Assembly (NCBI GenBank): GCA_020205615.1
Contig: CM035164.1
Coordinates: 3,127,501-3,191,500 of the forward strand
DNA from: Panax quinquefolius
Lineage: Eukaryota > Streptophyta > Magnoliopsida > Apiales > Araliaceae
Direction: 5' to 3'
DNA: 64,000 nucleotides
The first letter of the stretch is position 1, and each line of letters begins with the position of its first letter. A program made the translations under genes and the position numbers. The notes beneath the pieces were generated by a model. That model ran no database searches, had not been told where the DNA came from, and worked only from the letters and a program-made list of their open reading frames with translations. Positions 50,583 through 63,184 of this stretch are shown here, piece by piece.

Positions 50583-50883
50583 TATGTGGATCAAATAAAT
50601 ATCCTGCATCAGAATATCCAACAAATTTATGATTATCATTATTTGAATAAAATAAGCCTATATCCATAGTTCCTCGTAGGTAACAAAAAATATGTTTAAC
50701 CACATTCCAATGTCTCCGGGTAGGAGAAGAGCTATATCTTGTTAACAAATTCACAGAGAATGCTATATCAGGTCCTGTATTATTAGCAAGATACATTAAC
50801 GCACCAATTGCACTGAGGTATGGTACTTCAGGACCAAGTAATTCTTCATCATCCTCATGAGGTCTAAAAGGATCCTTTTTCAC
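50583..50883 (-). pseudogene. Copia RT C-terminus / RNase H N-terminal half
   Basis: MKKDPFRPHEDDEELLGPEVPYLSAIGALMYLANNTGPDIAF...WNVVKHIFCYLRGTMDIGLFYS...FVGYSDAGYLFDPHK. The SAIGALMYLA and RYLRGT-like motifs and the first catalytic Asp of RNase H are present. The frame is cut by the solo LTR right after DPHK. Confidence 0.9.
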
Positions 50884-51545
50884 ATCAAGTGATCTAAAAC
50901 CATTGGGGTACTCAATGGATGTTCTTTATCCATATAAAATCTTTTAAGAACATTCTCTATGTAAGTTGACTGATGAATGAGAATTCCATCTGCTAAATGC
51001 TCGATCTGCAGGCCGAGACAAAATTTTATTTTTTCCAAATCTTTCATTTCAAATTCTTCCTTTAAATAATTCATTTTCTTTGGTATCTCTCCATGAGTTC
51101 CAATGATATTTAAATCATCAACATACACAAAAATAATAGCAAAACCAGATTCCAACTTCATTATAAAAACACGTGGGCATATATGGTTATTATTAAACTT
51201 TCCTTTAATAAATATTCACTAAGACGATTATACCACATTCGTCCTGATTGCTTTAACCCATATATGGACCTTTGCAACTTGATTGAGTAAACTTCCCTGA
51301 GATTTAAATTATATGCTTCAAACATTTTAAATCTTTCAGGAATTTTCATATAAAGATCATTATCAATTGACCCATATAAATAGGCAGTAACAATATCCAT
51401 TAGACACATATCTAGTTTTTTATGAGTTGTCAGGCTAATAAGATACCGCAATGTAATTACATCTACCATAGGAGAATATGTTTCATCGTAATCAATGCCA
51501 GGTCTTTGTGAAAACTCTTGTGCCACAAGTCGTGCCTTATATCTT
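50880..51545 (-). pseudogene. Copia reverse transcriptase
   Basis: Two overlapping frames. 51161-51526 has FSQRPGIDYDETYSPM, LDMCLMDIVTAYLYG and SIYGLKQSGRMWYNRL; 50880-51161 has IIFVYVDDLNIIG with the catalytic Asp pair, then FCLGLQIEH and QSTYIENVLKRF. A frameshift near 51165-51200 separates them, otherwise the domain is well preserved. Confidence 0.92.
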
Positions 51546-52286
51546 GCGATTTAATTTTTCTCATTACTTTTTTGCACAAAGACCCATTTGTATCCAACTG
51601 GCTTTACTTCTTCGGGTGTTTGGACTACAAGTCCAAAAATTTCACGTTTTGCAAGTGAATTTAATTATGCCTAGATTGCTTCTTTCCATTTTGGCCAATC
51701 ATTTATGCGTCTACATTCTTCGACAGAATTAGGCTCAAAATCCTCGTTTTCATTAATGATATCAAGCGATTTATTATATGAATTTTTTTTTCAACAACTA
51801 TCTCACTTTGGTTCTATCTTCTTTGTAGAGACATAACTTATCGAGATCTCATCATTTTTATTATTTTCAGGAACCTAAAACTCTTCTGGGGTTTTATGAT
51901 TAACTATGTCTATATCCTCATGAATATTTTCCTCCTCAATAATGCCAACTTGTTTATTTACTTCTTTTATTTTTCGAGAATTTTTGTCTTTCGAACCGAT
52001 TGGTCTACCACGCTTCTGGCGTGCCTTGGACTCATTTGTTACAATTTTTACGAATTGTCCTATTAGGAATTCAATCCGAGTTGGAGCATTTACAGCTAGT
52101 ATATGAGATTTGGTTACTTCTTTTGAGTTAGTGAATGCATTCGGTAGCTGATTTGCTATATCTTGCAAAAGAAGTATCTTTTGAACTTTTTGTTCACATT
52201 ATTTTTTACGAGGATCAAAATTCAATAATGACAATGCATTCCATGTAATATCTTTATCCATCTGTTTAATTTCTCCCCCTAATACT
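51546..52286 (-). pseudogene. Copia linker between integrase and RT
   Basis: The frame at 51875-52168 reads LQDIANQLPNAFTNSKEVTKSHI...RGRPIGSKDKNSRK and an acidic tail, the usual low-complexity linker of this copia group. Toward 52280 it continues GEIKQMDKDITWNALS before meeting the gypsy LTR. Stops break the part below 51870. Confidence 0.8.
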
Positions 52287-54049
52287 TGTGACACCCCCAA
52301 ACCTAGGTACTTCATTCCCACAGAATTTGGTGTTCACTTGATCAAACATTCATTTCTAACTACCCAATCACAATAGAATTGAATAATAAAAGAAAACCTG
52401 CCCATATAGGATTAAACTTAAATAAAAATCTCCCAGGGTATCTAACCTTTAATTACAAATATTCAAATGCGGAAAATTAAATAAACTTCATTACAATCTT
52501 TAAATCAAAGTCTGATAATAAAACTATCAAAACTATTACAAGTCTTAATCACTTGTACATTTTTCCTTTTCTTTTGCATAGTCGAAGGTTCACTTACCTT
52601 CTCTTTTTAGTCAGCAATGAGTTTTTAATATGCAAGAGTGAGCAAAACAATTACTCACCGGATATAACATGGAATCAACAAGAGTATAACAATAATAATC
52701 ATTAAATAGGCTCATCAAAAGTGAATAGTACTCTATCAACAATAATCGTAAACCAAATCCCAAAATATGGAGAATATACATCATCGAGGGTCGTAAGACC
52801 ATGAACTACGCCCACAAATAAAAAGTAATCTTTCAACTCCAACTTTAACAAATATAAGACTATAAGGACCTCGTATTTGGGGGATCATCCTTCGCATAAA
52901 CGTATTGTGCATAAATATTTTAACGCTTATGCGTAAGTTAACCCCTAATCATAACAATAGGGTTGTTCATCTCAAGATTTAGAGTACAAGTCCGCACAAA
53001 AGGAAGTTTGGTTTGATAAGCTTTCAAGGTAATTTGAATTCAACGAACATCAACTAAGGAGTAGTTGAAATAAAACCAATAACACTATACTATTGAATAA
53101 TCGCATTGAATCAATCAATCATAGTAAACTAAAGTCATGCTTTAGGAATAATCTAATAGCATACAATTTGAATAACTATATCATACCTTGCTTGAACAAT
53201 ACTAAGCCAATGTTAATTAGAATTGAATACTAAGCATGCATAGCAATTTGAACGATAGAAATGTTCGACACTAGTATATATAGTTGTGCATGCTAAACAA
53301 CAAGTTAAATACAAGAATAACTTGCTCCAGAATAACTTACATCATTATATTGTAATCGAATTGAAAACAGTAATTGAATTAACAAAATAATAGATTACAA
53401 AACTTGCTCAAAGATAGCTAGATATTTGCACAATTATAAAAGTAGAGTTAGAGAACTTGCCTCGTGCGTAGGTTAAACAATTACTACTCACGTTCACCCC
53501 AAGTCCTACACATACCATATGTATTGACAGTACACATTAGTTACATTAACATTACCTTTATGAGTTACTTTATTACTCTTAGTATAGCTACTAAATAAGT
53601 TTAAGTTTAAACAACATCACTTCTTTTCATGAACATTATTTTTTTTTAGCTTTATTACAACTACTTAAGTGATCATGTCATTGCACCACATGCACATTAA
53701 CAACGTGATACAACATCCTATTACATGTCCAACATGTTATCATTAAGTTATACTAATACACAAAGGGTTGCACTTGCATTCGCGCATCCCGACGCCCTCC
53801 GATTGGCTCTAAATACACAACAGTTCTAAAGATAACCATTTTGACCCTTCATAACGATTTCAAATTGAAAACCTTAAAGAATAAAAGTTATAGGCCTATT
53901 CTTCCTCTTTTCGAATCATCTTGAATCAACTTAATCGGAGTTCGTATGAAAACGTTATGGCCATTTTACTACAGGAGGTCAAAATCGTCCCACCTGCACC
54001 ACCACTTTTCCAAATTAGGAGTGCGAGATAAGCAGCACCGAGGCGCGAA

Positions 54050-54165
54050 TTCAAGCGCCGGGCGCGAATTCCATATAATTGGGCGAGAACTTCCGCCTAT
54101 TTTTTTGGCGGTGGGGCCCGAAATTTGGCGTTGGGACGTGAAATTTGGCGCTGGGGCTCCGAACT
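54050..54165. promoter_or_regulatory. GC-rich tandem with E2F-like TTTGGCGS motifs
   Basis: TTTGGCGG at 54104-54111, TTTGGCGT at 54124-54131 and TTTGGCGC at 54144-54151, in units of about 20 bp ending TGGGG. TTTSSCGC is the plant E2F consensus; binding is inferred. The matching part of LTR-B has TTTGGCGC at 61855-61862. Confidence 0.5.
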
Positions 54166-54570
54166 ACAGAACACCCAAAACCTGAAACCAAACCAAGCTA
54201 CTATGTCTTAATTTCTAACACCAATTAACATGTATAACTTATGCAAATTACAGATAAACTTCACCAAGCATACAAATACTAAATTCACACAACTTAAACC
54301 ATAATTCTAGAAAAATTAAATACTGTAGAATAACATATTTTAAAACCAAAACTCCATTGTTAACACAAGAAGACTCAGAATCATAGTTATAAAACAATTT
54401 GATTTATTCTAACTATATTCTATTTAATTCTTACCCAATTCATATAATCACAGCTTAAATTCAATGATTATCATACAATACAAGTATAAATTTTGGTACT
54501 CAAAAAACATATATTCATACATGTTTATGTTCACAAGAAACTATTTCTTTTTTTTAACACATGATTAAAA

Positions 54571-54573
<3 letters not shown>

Positions 54574-54637
<64 letters not shown>
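54574..54637. repeat. (AT)32 microsatellite
   Basis: Uninterrupted TA repeat; LTR-B has a shorter, interrupted version at about 62307-62339. Confidence 0.95.
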
Positions 54638-54640
<3 letters not shown>

Positions 54641-55480
54641 GCTAGTTATAACAATTATAACAACAAAACATGTAATACCAAAACAAATCCTAGAAACAAG
54701 GTTTACGTACAAATTTGGTAAAAACTTATACACGGTTATTTCAAGAAAAACAGAGACATACAATTTCTCAAAAACTATATAATGTAAACATATATGATAA
54801 GGTTTATACAACCTACCTTTAATTTGTTCCGACAACACTTGTTAATCACTGAGAATAGCTTTGACAAACTCAGAACTTATTTTGAAAAACACAGCCTTTT
54901 CTCTCTTAAACTTTCTCTGAAATTCTCTCTTAGTGTTCTTCTTTTTTCTCAAAGAATTAAATGTAAAAAGAAAACAAACCGATAGCTATAATGCGTAAAA
55001 TAAAACCGCTAACCTTAATACGCCTAATTTAATAACATATCGCATAAAACTAACGATATATATATATTATTATTTTATTAATCATTTAAATTTCATAATC
55101 CAAAAGCCGTAGGCTTTTGTTTGGCTTAACTAATTTATAATTAAACACTTAATAACCTTAAGCATTGTTTGGATAAAACCAACTTAAATTAATTTAATTT
55201 ATTTTAATAACTCTTTATAATATAATTATTTGTCATACTTTATTTAATAACAATTTATTAAATAAATTACTTAATGACATAACTCAATCCACATAACACA
55301 TTAATTATTTAACAAATAAATAATTAACTAATCACATTAATTATTTAACAAATAGATAATTAACTAAATCAACTCAATCAAATTGAACAATTATTTATTC
55401 AATAATAAACACATCCAATAAATATTTATATAAATCAATAAATATTTATAATTTACATTTATAAAATCTAGAATGTTACA

Positions 55481-55495
55481 TCATTCCCCTCTTAT
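55481..55495 (-). promoter_or_regulatory. Polypurine tract
   Basis: Minus strand ATAAGAGGGGAATGA next to LTR-A; the same sequence follows LTR-B at 63185-63199. Confidence 0.75.
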
Positions 55496-55589
55496 AAGGA
55501 TTCTGTCCCCAGAATCACAACTCAAACAACACATTCATTACATTCTTCCCTACTTACAAAGATTCTGTCCCTAGAATCGAAGATACAGA

Positions 55590-56371
55590 TTAAACAAATA
55601 ACTCAGGGTACTCTTTCATCATTTTCTCTTCGAGTTCCCACGTAGCTTCTTCAGCATTGTGGTTCCTCCATTTGACCTTCACAGAAGGTATCACTTTATT
55701 CCTGAGCACTTGTTCTTTCTTGTCGACTATCTAGATAGGAATCTCTTAATAAGACAAATCTTTCTCGAACTGCAACGGTTCGTACTCGATCACATGTTTA
55801 TAATCGGGTTTATATGGTCGTAATAATCAAATATGAAAAAATCATTGTGAATGTTTTGCACTCGAGGTAGAGCTACCTCGTAGCTACCTCTCCAACTTCC
55901 CTCAAGACTTCAAAGGGTCCAATAAACCCTGACTTAGTTTCCCCTTTTTACCAAATCAATTTTCCCTTCCAAGGAGAAACTTTTAGAATATGTAATTTCC
56001 TATGTCAAATGCACGATCTTGTCTCAGTGTTGATCATCATATTTCTTTTGTCCGCTTGAGCAAATACTATCAATCTTGTTTCGATGAGTTGACAACCTCA
56101 AAGATTTGTTGTACCAGCTCGGTCCTAATAGCCGACGCTCACCGACTTCGTCCCAAAGACAAAGGAGTTCTCGCACTTCCCGCCAGATATAATGCTTCGT
56201 AAGGCGGCATGCCGATGCTAGCGTGGTAACTATTATCAGAGGCAAATTCCACCAATGGTAATTGTTCATCCCAAATTTCCTTTGAAATCCATGACGATGC
56301 TCTCAACATATCTTCCAATGTCTCAATCGCTCGCTCGCTTTGGCCATCCGTTTATGGATGATATGCCGTAC
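55590..56371 (-). pseudogene. Integrase C-terminus and chromodomain of second gypsy
   Basis: Around 55597-55740 the minus strand reads KEQVLRNKVIPSVKVKWRNHNAEEATWELEEKM and then KEYPELF, a chromodomain-type tail with its aromatic and acidic residues intact. Above it the integrase C-terminal region is shifted and interrupted (traces of ...PPLVEFASDNSYHASIGMPPYEALY-like coding near 56190-56265 in broken frames). Confidence 0.7.
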
Positions 56372-57164
56372 TCATTCGCAACTGTGTTCCCATACATTCT
56401 TGTAGTCTCTTCCAGAAATTTGATGTGAACCTCGATCTCTGTCTCGACACAATCGACATCGAACTCCATGTCTTGCAACGATCTCTTTAACATATAGTTT
56501 TGCCAGCTGATCAAGATCGAATCTAATCTTTATTGGCAAAAAGTTTGCAAATTTTGTCAATTTGTCCACTATCACCCAAATCGCATCGTATCCTTTCTGA
56601 GTTGTTGGATGAACTACCAAAAAATCTATTGTGATATGTTCCCATTTCCATTCCGCATCTCCAACGGTTGAAGTAACCCGCTTGGTCTTTGATGCTTCTA
56701 CCGACTCTCCGACATGTTAAGCACTTTGCAACGATTCTCGCAACGTCTCTTTTCATATTTGGCCACCAAAAATATCGTTGCAAATCTTGATACATCTTCG
56801 TACTTCCTGGATGAATCGAATATCTCGAGTTATGAGCTTCGGTTAAGATGTCTTCTTTAATATCCGTAATCATTGGAACCCATATTCGCCCTTCAAATCT
56901 TAAAGATCCCCTCAGATCAACTTTGTATTTTATTTCTTTCCCTCGACCACACTTTCTCTTATTTTTCTCGCATTCCTCGTCCTGCAGCAGAGCATTCTTC
57001 ACTTTGTCCACCAAAGTTCGACCGGCTTCCATCCGGTATAATTTCATCGATTCTTTTGAAAATTTTATTTCCAACTCTAACCTCGACATTGCTGTAATAA
57101 GCTCCTCCTTATCGCTTAACAACATCAACTTTTCCCCACCTTTCCTACTCAAGGCATCTCGCAA
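56372..57164 (-). pseudogene. Integrase (zinc finger and core) of second gypsy
   Basis: The frame 57164-56523 runs from the end of RNase H (DALSRK) through the linker to HPGSTKMYQDLQRYFWWPNMKRDVARIVAKCLTC, an HHCC finger. The core resumes in another frame, [20 protein letters not shown] (56620-56372), with shifts on both sides of the second Asp. Confidence 0.88.
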
Positions 57165-58279
57165 CCACGCTTTGCTTTACGGGTGATAAAAGATCTCACA
57201 ATTATAATCTTTTATCGGCCATCCATCTTCTTCGACGCATGTTCAAGTCCTTCTCAGAAAAATATACTTCAGACTTTTATGGTCCGTAAAAATCTCACAT
57301 TTCTCTCCGTAGAGATAGTGTCTCCATATCTTCGTGAGCAAATACAACCGCCGCCAACTCTAAATCATGAGTCTGATACCCTTTTTTTGTAGTCTTTCAA
57401 TTGTCTTGATGCATACGCGATGACTTTCCCATTCTCGCATAAGGACACATCCTAATCCTTTGTGTATGAAGCGCCACTATACACCACAAAATTTCTCAGA
57501 TTATCCTAAGAATGACAACACAGGTGCCATACTTAGCTTCTTTTTCAATTCTTGGAAGCTTTCTTCACACTTCTCCGTCCAAACAAATTTTGCAGATTTT
57601 CTCGTCAAATTTTTCAACGGAGTGGCAATCTTGGAGAAATCCTGGATAAACCGTCTGTAATACCCTGCTAATCCCAAGAAACTTCTCACTTCTGATGGAG
57701 TTCTTGGTTGTTCCCAATTTATCACAGCTTCAACCTTTGATGGATCCACTGAAATTCCATCCTTATCAATTACGTGCCCAAGAAATTGTATACGTCGCTC
57801 CAAACCCAAAATTCACATTTAGAGAATTTTGCATACAACTTTTTTTTTTCTTAGCGTCTCCAAATAAGTTAGACGTAAGTGTTCCACATGTTCCTCTTGA
57901 GTTTTAGAGTACACCAAAATATCATCGATGAACACCACCACAAACTTGTCCAAGAATGGTTTAAACACCCTGTTCATCAAATCCATGAACGCTGCAGGGC
58001 GCTTTGTCAAACCAAAAGACATCACCAAAAATTCGTAATGTCCCTACCGAGTTCTAATGCCGCCTTCTGTACATCCTCCTTTCTTACCTTCAAATTGATG
58101 ATACCCACTTCTCAAATCTATTTTTGAGAAATATCTAGCGCCTTCAATTGATCAAACAAGTTATCTATTCTCGCAAATGGATATTTATTCTTAATAGTGA
58201 CTTTGTTTAACTCCCTATAATCAATGCAAAGACGATCGACCCATCCTTCTTCTTTACAAATAACACTAATTGCTCCCCA
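57165..58279 (-). pseudogene. Reverse transcriptase and RNase H of second gypsy
   Basis: 58028-57819 has [20 protein letters not shown] and [13 protein letters not shown]; 57809-57501 has [42 protein letters not shown] and [12 protein letters not shown]. Lower down (57165-57500) RNase H is badly shifted. The catalytic Asp pair of RT is intact. Confidence 0.9.
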
Positions 58280-58848
58280 CTACGACACACTCCTACCGAA
58301 TGTATTTCTTGTCCAACAGCTCCCTCGTAGTTGTACCATCGCTTCTTTCATCTCCACCGAGCCATTCTCAGACGGGCCTTCGATATCGGAGCGGTTCTCG
58401 GCGCTAAGTCGATCACGAAAATCGATCTCTCCGCAAAGCGAAGTCCTGCAAATCCTCCTAAACACATCCACAAATTCCCTAACTATCGGTATTTCTTCCG
58501 GCCAGAGACCTTCTTCTCGAGTATCGACTATGTAAGCTAAATAACCCACACAGCCTTGACTCAACAATTTCTTAGCTTGCATAATCGTCAGACATCTCAT
58601 TTGTCTAGGCAATTTCCTACCATTGAATACTACCTTTGACGGAGTAAAAAGGTTTACACATTTCTTTTGGCAACAATTATCGCCTCCATAATCGAATAAC
58701 CAATCCATTCCCAAAATAACATCAAACTCTCCTACTTTGACGGAATCAAATCTACCATCAAAATATTTCCTTAATATTCACCCTACAGCTTGTATACGAA
58801 CCTAACAGAACTACTTCCTTATTCGCAATTTCTATGTTTAAAGGGAAT
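58280..58848 (-). pseudogene. Protease and protease-RT linker of second gypsy
   Basis: MGMDWLFDYGGDNCCQKK (58714 downward) is the strand after the protease active site. It continues FNGRKLPRQMRCLTIMQAKKLLSQGCVGYLAYIVDTREE and IPIVREFVDVF, the linker before RT, then shifts. The active-site segment itself should lie near 58850-58930 and is not readable in one frame. Confidence 0.75.
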
Positions 58849-59525
58849 TCAATTCTTCACTAGCAATCCTAATCTCATAGCAAATTCATCGATATAAATG
58901 AGCAAGTAGCACCTAATCAAATAATACATAAGTATCAATATCATTGATCGGGATAATACCCGACACCACATCCTTTGATTGACAAAGATCTTCCGCATAC
59001 CATATTGAAGGTTCCGGTCGTGGGTTTGGTTGATGCCGTCATTCAATAATGGCCCAAGTACCTCCAATGCTTCCTCCCACGCTTCCCCATTGTTTTTCCA
59101 GCTTTTTCTTGGGGAACTCACGAGCAAAGTGATCCTCGACCCGCAAGTGTAGCAAACATTCTTCTTGGGGTCGATTGCAATTTGGGGCGATGTGACCCTC
59201 ATGCCCACGCTTAAAGCATACTCTTTTCCCCCATTAAGCATACACCTCGTGAAACTTCCCATGTAAAGCACATGCTTCAAACTTCTTATTCTGCTGGTTA
59301 CCTTGCTAATTCCCAACACCCACATTTCTATTCCACTTTCTTTTCAAGTTGTTGTTACCATTTCCATTACCACCACCTCTATTCTTCACCTCCACTTCAT
59401 TCTTCTTCTTTTTCTGTTCTTGATTGAACTTGGTTACAACCTCGCCTCCCACCTTCTAAGAAGAATTGCTTTTTCCATCACTTACAAAACGTCTTCAATT
59501 GGAACAAAGAAACCCTGCTAAACAA
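58849..59525 (-). pseudogene. Zinc knuckles of second gypsy gag
   Basis: Two degenerate knuckles are seen on the minus strand. One reads CFKRGHEGHIAPNC (second Cys lost to Arg) near 59179-59225. The other is CYTCG at about 59148 followed, after a shift, by DHFAREF (last Cys lost to Phe). The preceding Arg/Gly/Asn-rich linker is at about 59300-59420. Confidence 0.7.
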
Positions 59526-60098
59526 CTAGGGCTTCAGTCCCTGCTCAAACCTCTTCGCCTTGCGTTCGTCTGTGCTGACTTGATATGGCACAAACCTCGC
59601 CAACTCATTGAATTTCGCGGCATATTCTGACACCTTCATCGTTCCCTGCTTCAGTTCTAAAAACTGTACTTCTAACTGGCTTTTCGAACTCTCTGGGAAA
59701 TAGGTCTCGAAGAACATCTTCTTAAACTTATCCCAATTCATAATTCATGGTCCCTCCCGAGTTTTATTGGCCTGCCACCAATAACTAGCCTCTGCTTTCA
59801 ACATGAATGTTGCAAAAGCAGTCTTCTGACCTTCCCCTACTCCCGCAACATCAAACACCTTCTCAATTTCCATGATCCAAGTCTGTGCTTCAACTGGATT
59901 CATGGATCCACTAATTCGTGGTCCAACCGCCTTGAAGTCCTTAAACGTAGCACCTTGGTTCTGAGGTCGATTCTGCGGTTGATTTTGTAGTGCACTTGTC
60001 ATTAACGTCACCAGCTGCTGAACAGAGTTAGCTTCAGCATTATTGTTGTTGGTTCCTTCGGTGGTTCTCTGACGAGGTGGTTGACGTCTTGGAGGCAT
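59526..60098 (-). pseudogene. Gag capsid region of second gypsy
   Basis: Starts MPPRRQPPRQR at 60098, with Asn/Gln-rich N-terminus, FKAVGPRISGSMNPVEAQTWIMEIEKVFDV and FMLKAEASYWWQ; one TGA at 59742-59744 separates it from FKKMFFETYFPESSKSQLEVQFLELKQGTMKVSEYAAKFNELARFVP. Together they form the standard retrotransposon gag fold region. A single stop is the main visible lesion. Confidence 0.9.
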
Positions 60099-60439
60099 TT
60101 TCTGTTAAAAATACATTCACTAGATTATTACTCAACTCTTTTCAAGTAATTTCTACTTAACTTGCCCCCCCATAAAAGTAATCACTTCATAAAACATAAC
60201 ACTTTGGATAAAAGAAAATGATAACTTTTATTCATAACTTCTTTGAAAACATCATATCAATAGCATCACTGCTATTTACATTATTTTCCTGAACTACTAA
60301 ATTTTCAGAACATCATCATCATATCCCATAGGTTGCATAACACTTGGGATTTACAATTTATTTATCATAACATAATTCAAGTACACTCCCTACGATGTCC
60401 TATTAAGATACTGCAAAGCCTTACGATGCTCTTCTTCCA

Positions 60440-61156
60440 TAACTCAGAACATGGTTCGACGATCTAAGTATTTAACGAGGGGTAGCGTCTCGAATCGAAT
60501 TGATAACCCATGACCCGGTCTCGAGCTCGATTGATAGCGATGTTGAACACGTTATCCATTTCTTCCATCTTCCTTCTCTTTGCTTGTCGTCTCCTTTGCT
60601 ATTTCAAATTTGTTGATAAACTTCATCAGACGCTGCCTTCTGACTCTCGCCCTTTTGCGATTCTTCTCTTAACTTACTCTTCAACTCTGCAACCTCTCCG
60701 CTTCTCATTTGGTCGTTCTCTTCTTCAAAGTGAACCACTTCTCTTCAACATTGTTCAATCGTTCTTCTCGATCCTCGGATCTCGCCGTCATTCTTCGCCT
60801 ATCGAGGTCATTGTTCACCTACTATCTCTTGTAACTCCTCGACAAGATTTGAAGTTTCACATCAGGGTCATACACCTCATCGATATATACGACCATTGTA
60901 TCGAATTAAGTGGAATCCTTTCCTCCTCGTCCTCTTCATCCGTCTGTGGCAGCTCCACGGGATCTTCTTCATCTGTTTCTACATCATCATCATCATCATC
61001 ATCATCTTCGACCACCGTGAGTAATGGGGCTGACTCTCGTGGAAGTAGTTGTTCCCAAACCACTTGAATGTCACGAGATTCCTCCTCTCTAGGCATCTGA
61101 AGTCCTTCCTCCCTAGCCTGACTGGATCCTCCTATATTAGTCATCTTGTCAACCAA
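60440..61156 (-). pseudogene. Extra leader ORF between primer site and gag: acidic, Asp run, coiled coil
   Basis: An ORF from ATG 61156 reads MVDKMTNIGGSSQAREEGLQ, then an acidic segment with a run of eight Asp (GAT/CATCAT repeats at about 60982-61006) and VETDEEDPVELPQTDEEDEEE, open to 60857. Beyond it the same strand keeps a Lys/Glu/Gln-rich, coiled-coil-like composition to about 60440 but with stops and shifts. The opposite-strand Ser-rich ORF here is its mirror. Chromoviral elements usually have only untranslated leader at this place; function unknown. Confidence 0.5.
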
Positions 61157-61336
61157 AGTTTAAGTTTTAATTACTAATCATTACTACTCGACTCTCACGA
61201 GCACATAAGTTGTAAACACATAAGCACATAAGTGTTTTATTACTTCTTCCTTAAAACTCGATAAGAGTTTATCATTACTATCTTTTTGAAGGTTACTTCC
61301 CAAGGCTTTCCCCCCACCTAAGGTTCATAACCTAAA

Positions 61337-61348
61337 GCTCTGATACCA
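61337..61348 (-). promoter_or_regulatory. Primer-binding site of second gypsy
   Basis: Minus strand TGGTATCAGAGC, an exact initiator tRNA-Met type site, three bases from LTR-B. Confidence 0.9.
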
Positions 61349-61351
61349 ACT

Positions 61352-63184
61352 TGTGACACCCCCAAACCCAGGTACTTCATTCCCACAGGATTTGGTGTTC
61401 ACTTGATCAAACATTCATTTCTAACTACCCAATCACAATAGAATTGAATAATAAAAGAAAACCTGCCTATACAAGATTAAACTTAAATAAAAATCTCCCA
61501 GGGTATCTAACCTTTAATTACAAACATTCAAATGCGGAAAATTAAATAAACTTCATTACAATCTTTAAATCAAAGTCTGATAATAAAACTATCAAAACTA
61601 TTACAAGTCTTCATCACTTGTACATTTTTTCCTTTCTTTCTAGTCAAAGGTTCACCTACCTTCTCTTCTTTAGTCAGCAATGAGTTTTTAATATATGCAA
61701 GAGTGAGCAAAACAATTGCTCACCGGATATAACATGGAATCAACAGAGTATATAACAATAATAATTTAAAATAGGCTCATCAAAAGTGAATAGTAATCTA
61801 TCAACAATAATTAGAAACTGAAATCCCAAAATATGGAGAATATACATCCCAAAATTTGGCGCTGGGGCGCAAAATTTGTCACTGGGGCTCTGAACTACAG
61901 GACACCCAAAACCAGAAACCAAACCAAGCTACTATGTCTTAATTTCTAACACCAATTAACAAGTATAACTTATAAAAATTACACATAAACTTCACCAAGC
62001 ATACAAATACTAAATTCACACAACTTAAACCATAATTCTAGAAAAATTAAATACTAGGATAACATATTTTAAAACCAAAAACTCCATTGTTAACACAGTA
62101 AGCACTGTAATCATAGTTAGAAAATAATTTGATTTATTCTAACTATATTCTATTTAATTCTTACCCAATTCATATAATCACAATTAAATTCCATGATTAT
62201 CATACAATACAAGTATAAATTTTGGTACTCTGAAAAACATATATTCATACATGTTTATGTTCACAGTAAAACTATTTCTTTTTCATTAACACACGATTAA
62301 AATACCACTCATATATGCATATATATATATATATATATACATGCTAGTTATAACAATTATAACAACAAAACATGTAATACCAAAACAAATCCTAGAACAA
62401 GGTTTACGTACAAATTTGGTAAAAACTTATACACTGGTTATTTCAAGAAAAAGAGAGACATACAATTTCTCAAAACTATATAATGTAAACATATATGATA
62501 AGGTTTATACAACCTACCTTTAATTTGTTCCGACAACACTTGTTAATCACTGAGAATAGCTTTGACAAACTCAGAACTTATTTTGAAAAACACAGCCTTT
62601 TCTCTCTTAAACTTTCTCTCAAATTCTCTCTTGTGTTCTTCTCTTTTTCTCAAAGAACTAGAATGTGTAAAAAGAAAACAACCGATATCTATAATGCGTA
62701 AAATAAAACCGCTAACCTTAATACATCTAATTTAATAACATATCAATTACAAAACTAACGATATATTATATTATTATTTTATTAATCATTTAAATTTCAA
62801 AATCCAAAAGCTAGTAGGCTTTGTTTAACTTAACTAATTTATAATTAAACACTTAATAACCTTAAGCATTGTTTGGATAAAACCAACTTAAATTAATTTA
62901 ATTTATTTTAATATCTCTTTATAATATAATTATTTGTCACACTTTATTTAATAACAATTTATTAAATAAATTACTTAATGACATAACTCAATCCACATAA
63001 CACATTAATTATTTAACAAATAAATAATTAACTAATCGCATTAATTATTTAACAAATAGATAATTAACTAAATCAACTCAATCAAATTGAACAATTATTT
63101 ATTCAATAATAAACACATCCAATAAATACTTATATAAATCAATAAATATTTATAATTTACATTTATAAAATCTGGAATGTTACA
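61352..63184 (-). repeat. LTR-B (5' LTR) of second gypsy, 1833 bp, internally deleted
   Basis: Same ends as LTR-A and closely similar, but a segment equivalent to about 52775-54120 of LTR-A is absent; the break is at about 61850, right beside an E2F-like TTTGGCGC. Confidence 0.88.

Larger units (their letters stand above)
52287..55480 (-). repeat. LTR-A (3' LTR) of second gypsy element, 3194 bp
   Basis: Plus strand TGTGACACCCCC...GAATGTTACA. It contains a GC-richer island with tandem TTTGGCG boxes (54050-54165) and a 64-bp (AT)n tract (54574-54637). Confidence 0.88.

Noticed and set aside
54554..54838. ORFs rich in Tyr-Ile on both strands
   Set aside because: Translation of the (AT)n microsatellite.
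60510..61067. A 185-codon plus-strand ORF with a long Ser run
   Set aside because: It is the mirror of the acidic, Asp-rich minus-strand ORF (GAT repeats read as TCA/ATC). It has no domain and lies antisense in a minus-strand retroelement.
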